From NCBI GenBank assembly GCA_027053375.1, contig JALUJC010000296.1:977-7523 (forward strand): a stretch of DNA of 6,547 bases. Direction: 5' to 3'. The translations under genes were made by a program, and so were the position numbers. Every line of letters begins with the position of its first letter. Positions within the stretch are counted from its first letter, which is position 1. This document shows positions 5,816 through 6,547 of this stretch, piece by piece. The notes beneath the pieces are model-generated. The model ran no database searches. It saw only the letters and a list, made by a program, of their open reading frames with translations, and was not told the DNA's origin. The DNA comes from Caldifarciminota bacterium (GTDB lineage Bacteria > Hydrothermota > Hydrothermia > S141-80).

Positions 5816-6547
5816 TTACCACCCCAGCAATCGTTTGGATAGACGTTTCTTTCGGAGATGTTCCCGGAAGGTTCTTGAAAAATAGTGCCGCCCTCCCGGT
5901 CCTGCCACGAAATAGAGATACGGAACATCCGCCGGATAAAGCGCCGCACGGATGGACTGAATATCGGGCGAACAAATGGGACCGGGGGGCAATCCCCGGT
6001 AACGATAGGTGTTGTAGGGAGAATCCACCTGCACATCTCGAAAACTGGGACGCCTGCCTGTCCGGACCAGGACATACTTGACCGTGGGATCCGCAGCGAG
6101 GGGCATCCCACGTCGAAGCCGATTATGGAAAACAGCGGAGATCAGGGGTTTTTCCTGAGGCACCACCGCTTCCTTCTCAATGATGGAGGCCAGGGTCAGA
6201 ACCTGGTGAAGCGACCATCCCAGGGCCTCTGCCCGCTGTTGAAGAGCAGGTGTCCACCGGGCGAACAGCTCTTTCACCATGGCCAGGATCACCTGATCCA
6301 CGTCTACACCGGCTGCAAGCAGATAGGTCTCCGGATAAAGATACCCCTCCAGACTGTGAAGGGTGTCAGGAATTTCCGGGTATCGCTGGTGGAGCTCGGA
6401 GATCAGGTCGGGATCTGTGGCACGTGCCAGAAAACGTTCCGCAGGAATCCCCAGGGTGGACTCCACGCGACGTGCGATCTCTTCAAGGTTCAGGCCTTCG
6501 GGGATGGTGAGGCGCCGGAGATAGGGGGGATGCGTGCTTGTCAGGGT
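5816..6547 (-). CDS. mltG: Endolytic murein transglycosylase MltG (YceG-like), C-terminal part (5' end outside window)
   Basis: MltG is an inner-membrane lytic transglycosylase that cuts nascent peptidoglycan strands and so sets their length. The window holds 243 residues; the membrane anchor and start lie beyond base 6547. Reading from the edge, the frame opens with LTIPEGLNLEEIARR (fragment residues 13-27), the usual LysM-like entry of the family. It continues with LEGYLYPETY (66-75) and ASIIEKEA (120-127), which contains the catalytic glutamate region (E218 in E. coli). After that come VFHNRLRRGMPLAADPTV (139-156), SPYNTY (176-181), GLPPGPI (185-191) and YFVAGPGGRHYFS (212-224). All core motifs are present, so the enzyme should be active. 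A GTG codon at 6466 is in frame but lies inside the conserved domain and is not the real start. The gene is followed after one base by the methyltransferase. Confidence 0.96.
   Translation of the reverse strand, partial: TLTSTHPPYLRRLTIPEGLNLEEIARRVESTLGIPAERFLARATDPDLISELHQRYPEIPDTLHSLEGYLYPETYLLAAGVDVDQVILAMVKELFARWTPALQQRAEALGWSLHQVLTLASIIEKEAVVPQEKPLISAVFHNRLRRGMPLAADPTVKYVLVRTGRRPSFRDVQVDSPYNTYRYRGLPPGPICSPDIQSIRAALYPADVPYLYFVAGPGGRHYFSRTFREHLRKKRLSKRLLGW
5819..5825 (-). promoter_or_regulatory. Ribosome binding site of the methyltransferase gene
   Basis: On the minus strand GGGGTGG lies 4 bases before ATG 5814, inside the last codons of mltG. It supports the short start for the methyltransferase over the upstream in-frame ATG at 6111. 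Confidence 0.5.

Noticed and set aside
5815..6111. N-terminal extension of the methyltransferase back to ATG 6111
   Set aside because: It would overlap the conserved C-terminal half of MltG by almost 300 bases. The ATG at 5814 sits one base after the mltG stop with a ribosome site, and the methyltransferase fold begins there.

Overview
The window is a dense, GC-rich piece of a bacterial chromosome. All eight recognisable genes lie on the minus strand, so transcription runs from high to low coordinates. In that order they are: mltG (5' end outside the window), a class I SAM-dependent methyltransferase, an MFS transporter, a YciC/DUF975-like membrane protein, a 143-base spacer with a promoter, a predicted outer-membrane beta-barrel protein, accA, rsgA, and the first 166 codons of mfd (3' end outside the window). 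No tRNA, rRNA, CRISPR array, insertion sequence or phage gene is visible.

The host looks like a diderm (outer-membrane) bacterium. The evidence is a barrel-like protein with a PorV/PorQ-like C-terminal half, together with a split acetyl-CoA carboxylase subunit (AccA) and MltG. The compact layout, with overlaps of 37, 14, 11 and 4 bases and gaps of 1 base, fits a streamlined genome, perhaps an uncultured lineage. The phylum cannot be fixed from this sequence alone.

The window has two transcriptional blocks. The first (6547-3241) joins an envelope enzyme (MltG, which sets peptidoglycan strand length) to a methyltransferase, MFS transporter and membrane-protein trio with almost no spacing. The second (3097-1) starts at a good sigma70-type promoter placed so close to the barrel gene that its mRNA should be leaderless or nearly so. 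It then runs through accA (fatty-acid synthesis), rsgA (ribosome assembly GTPase) and mfd (transcription-coupled repair). Most of these are ordinary housekeeping genes.

I found no clear new system. The points most worth a second look are the leaderless-type promoter, an apparent substitution in the predicted UvrA-contact surface of Mfd, the coupling of an outer-membrane protein gene to accA, and the uncharacterised methyltransferase/MFS/membrane-protein trio behind mltG.
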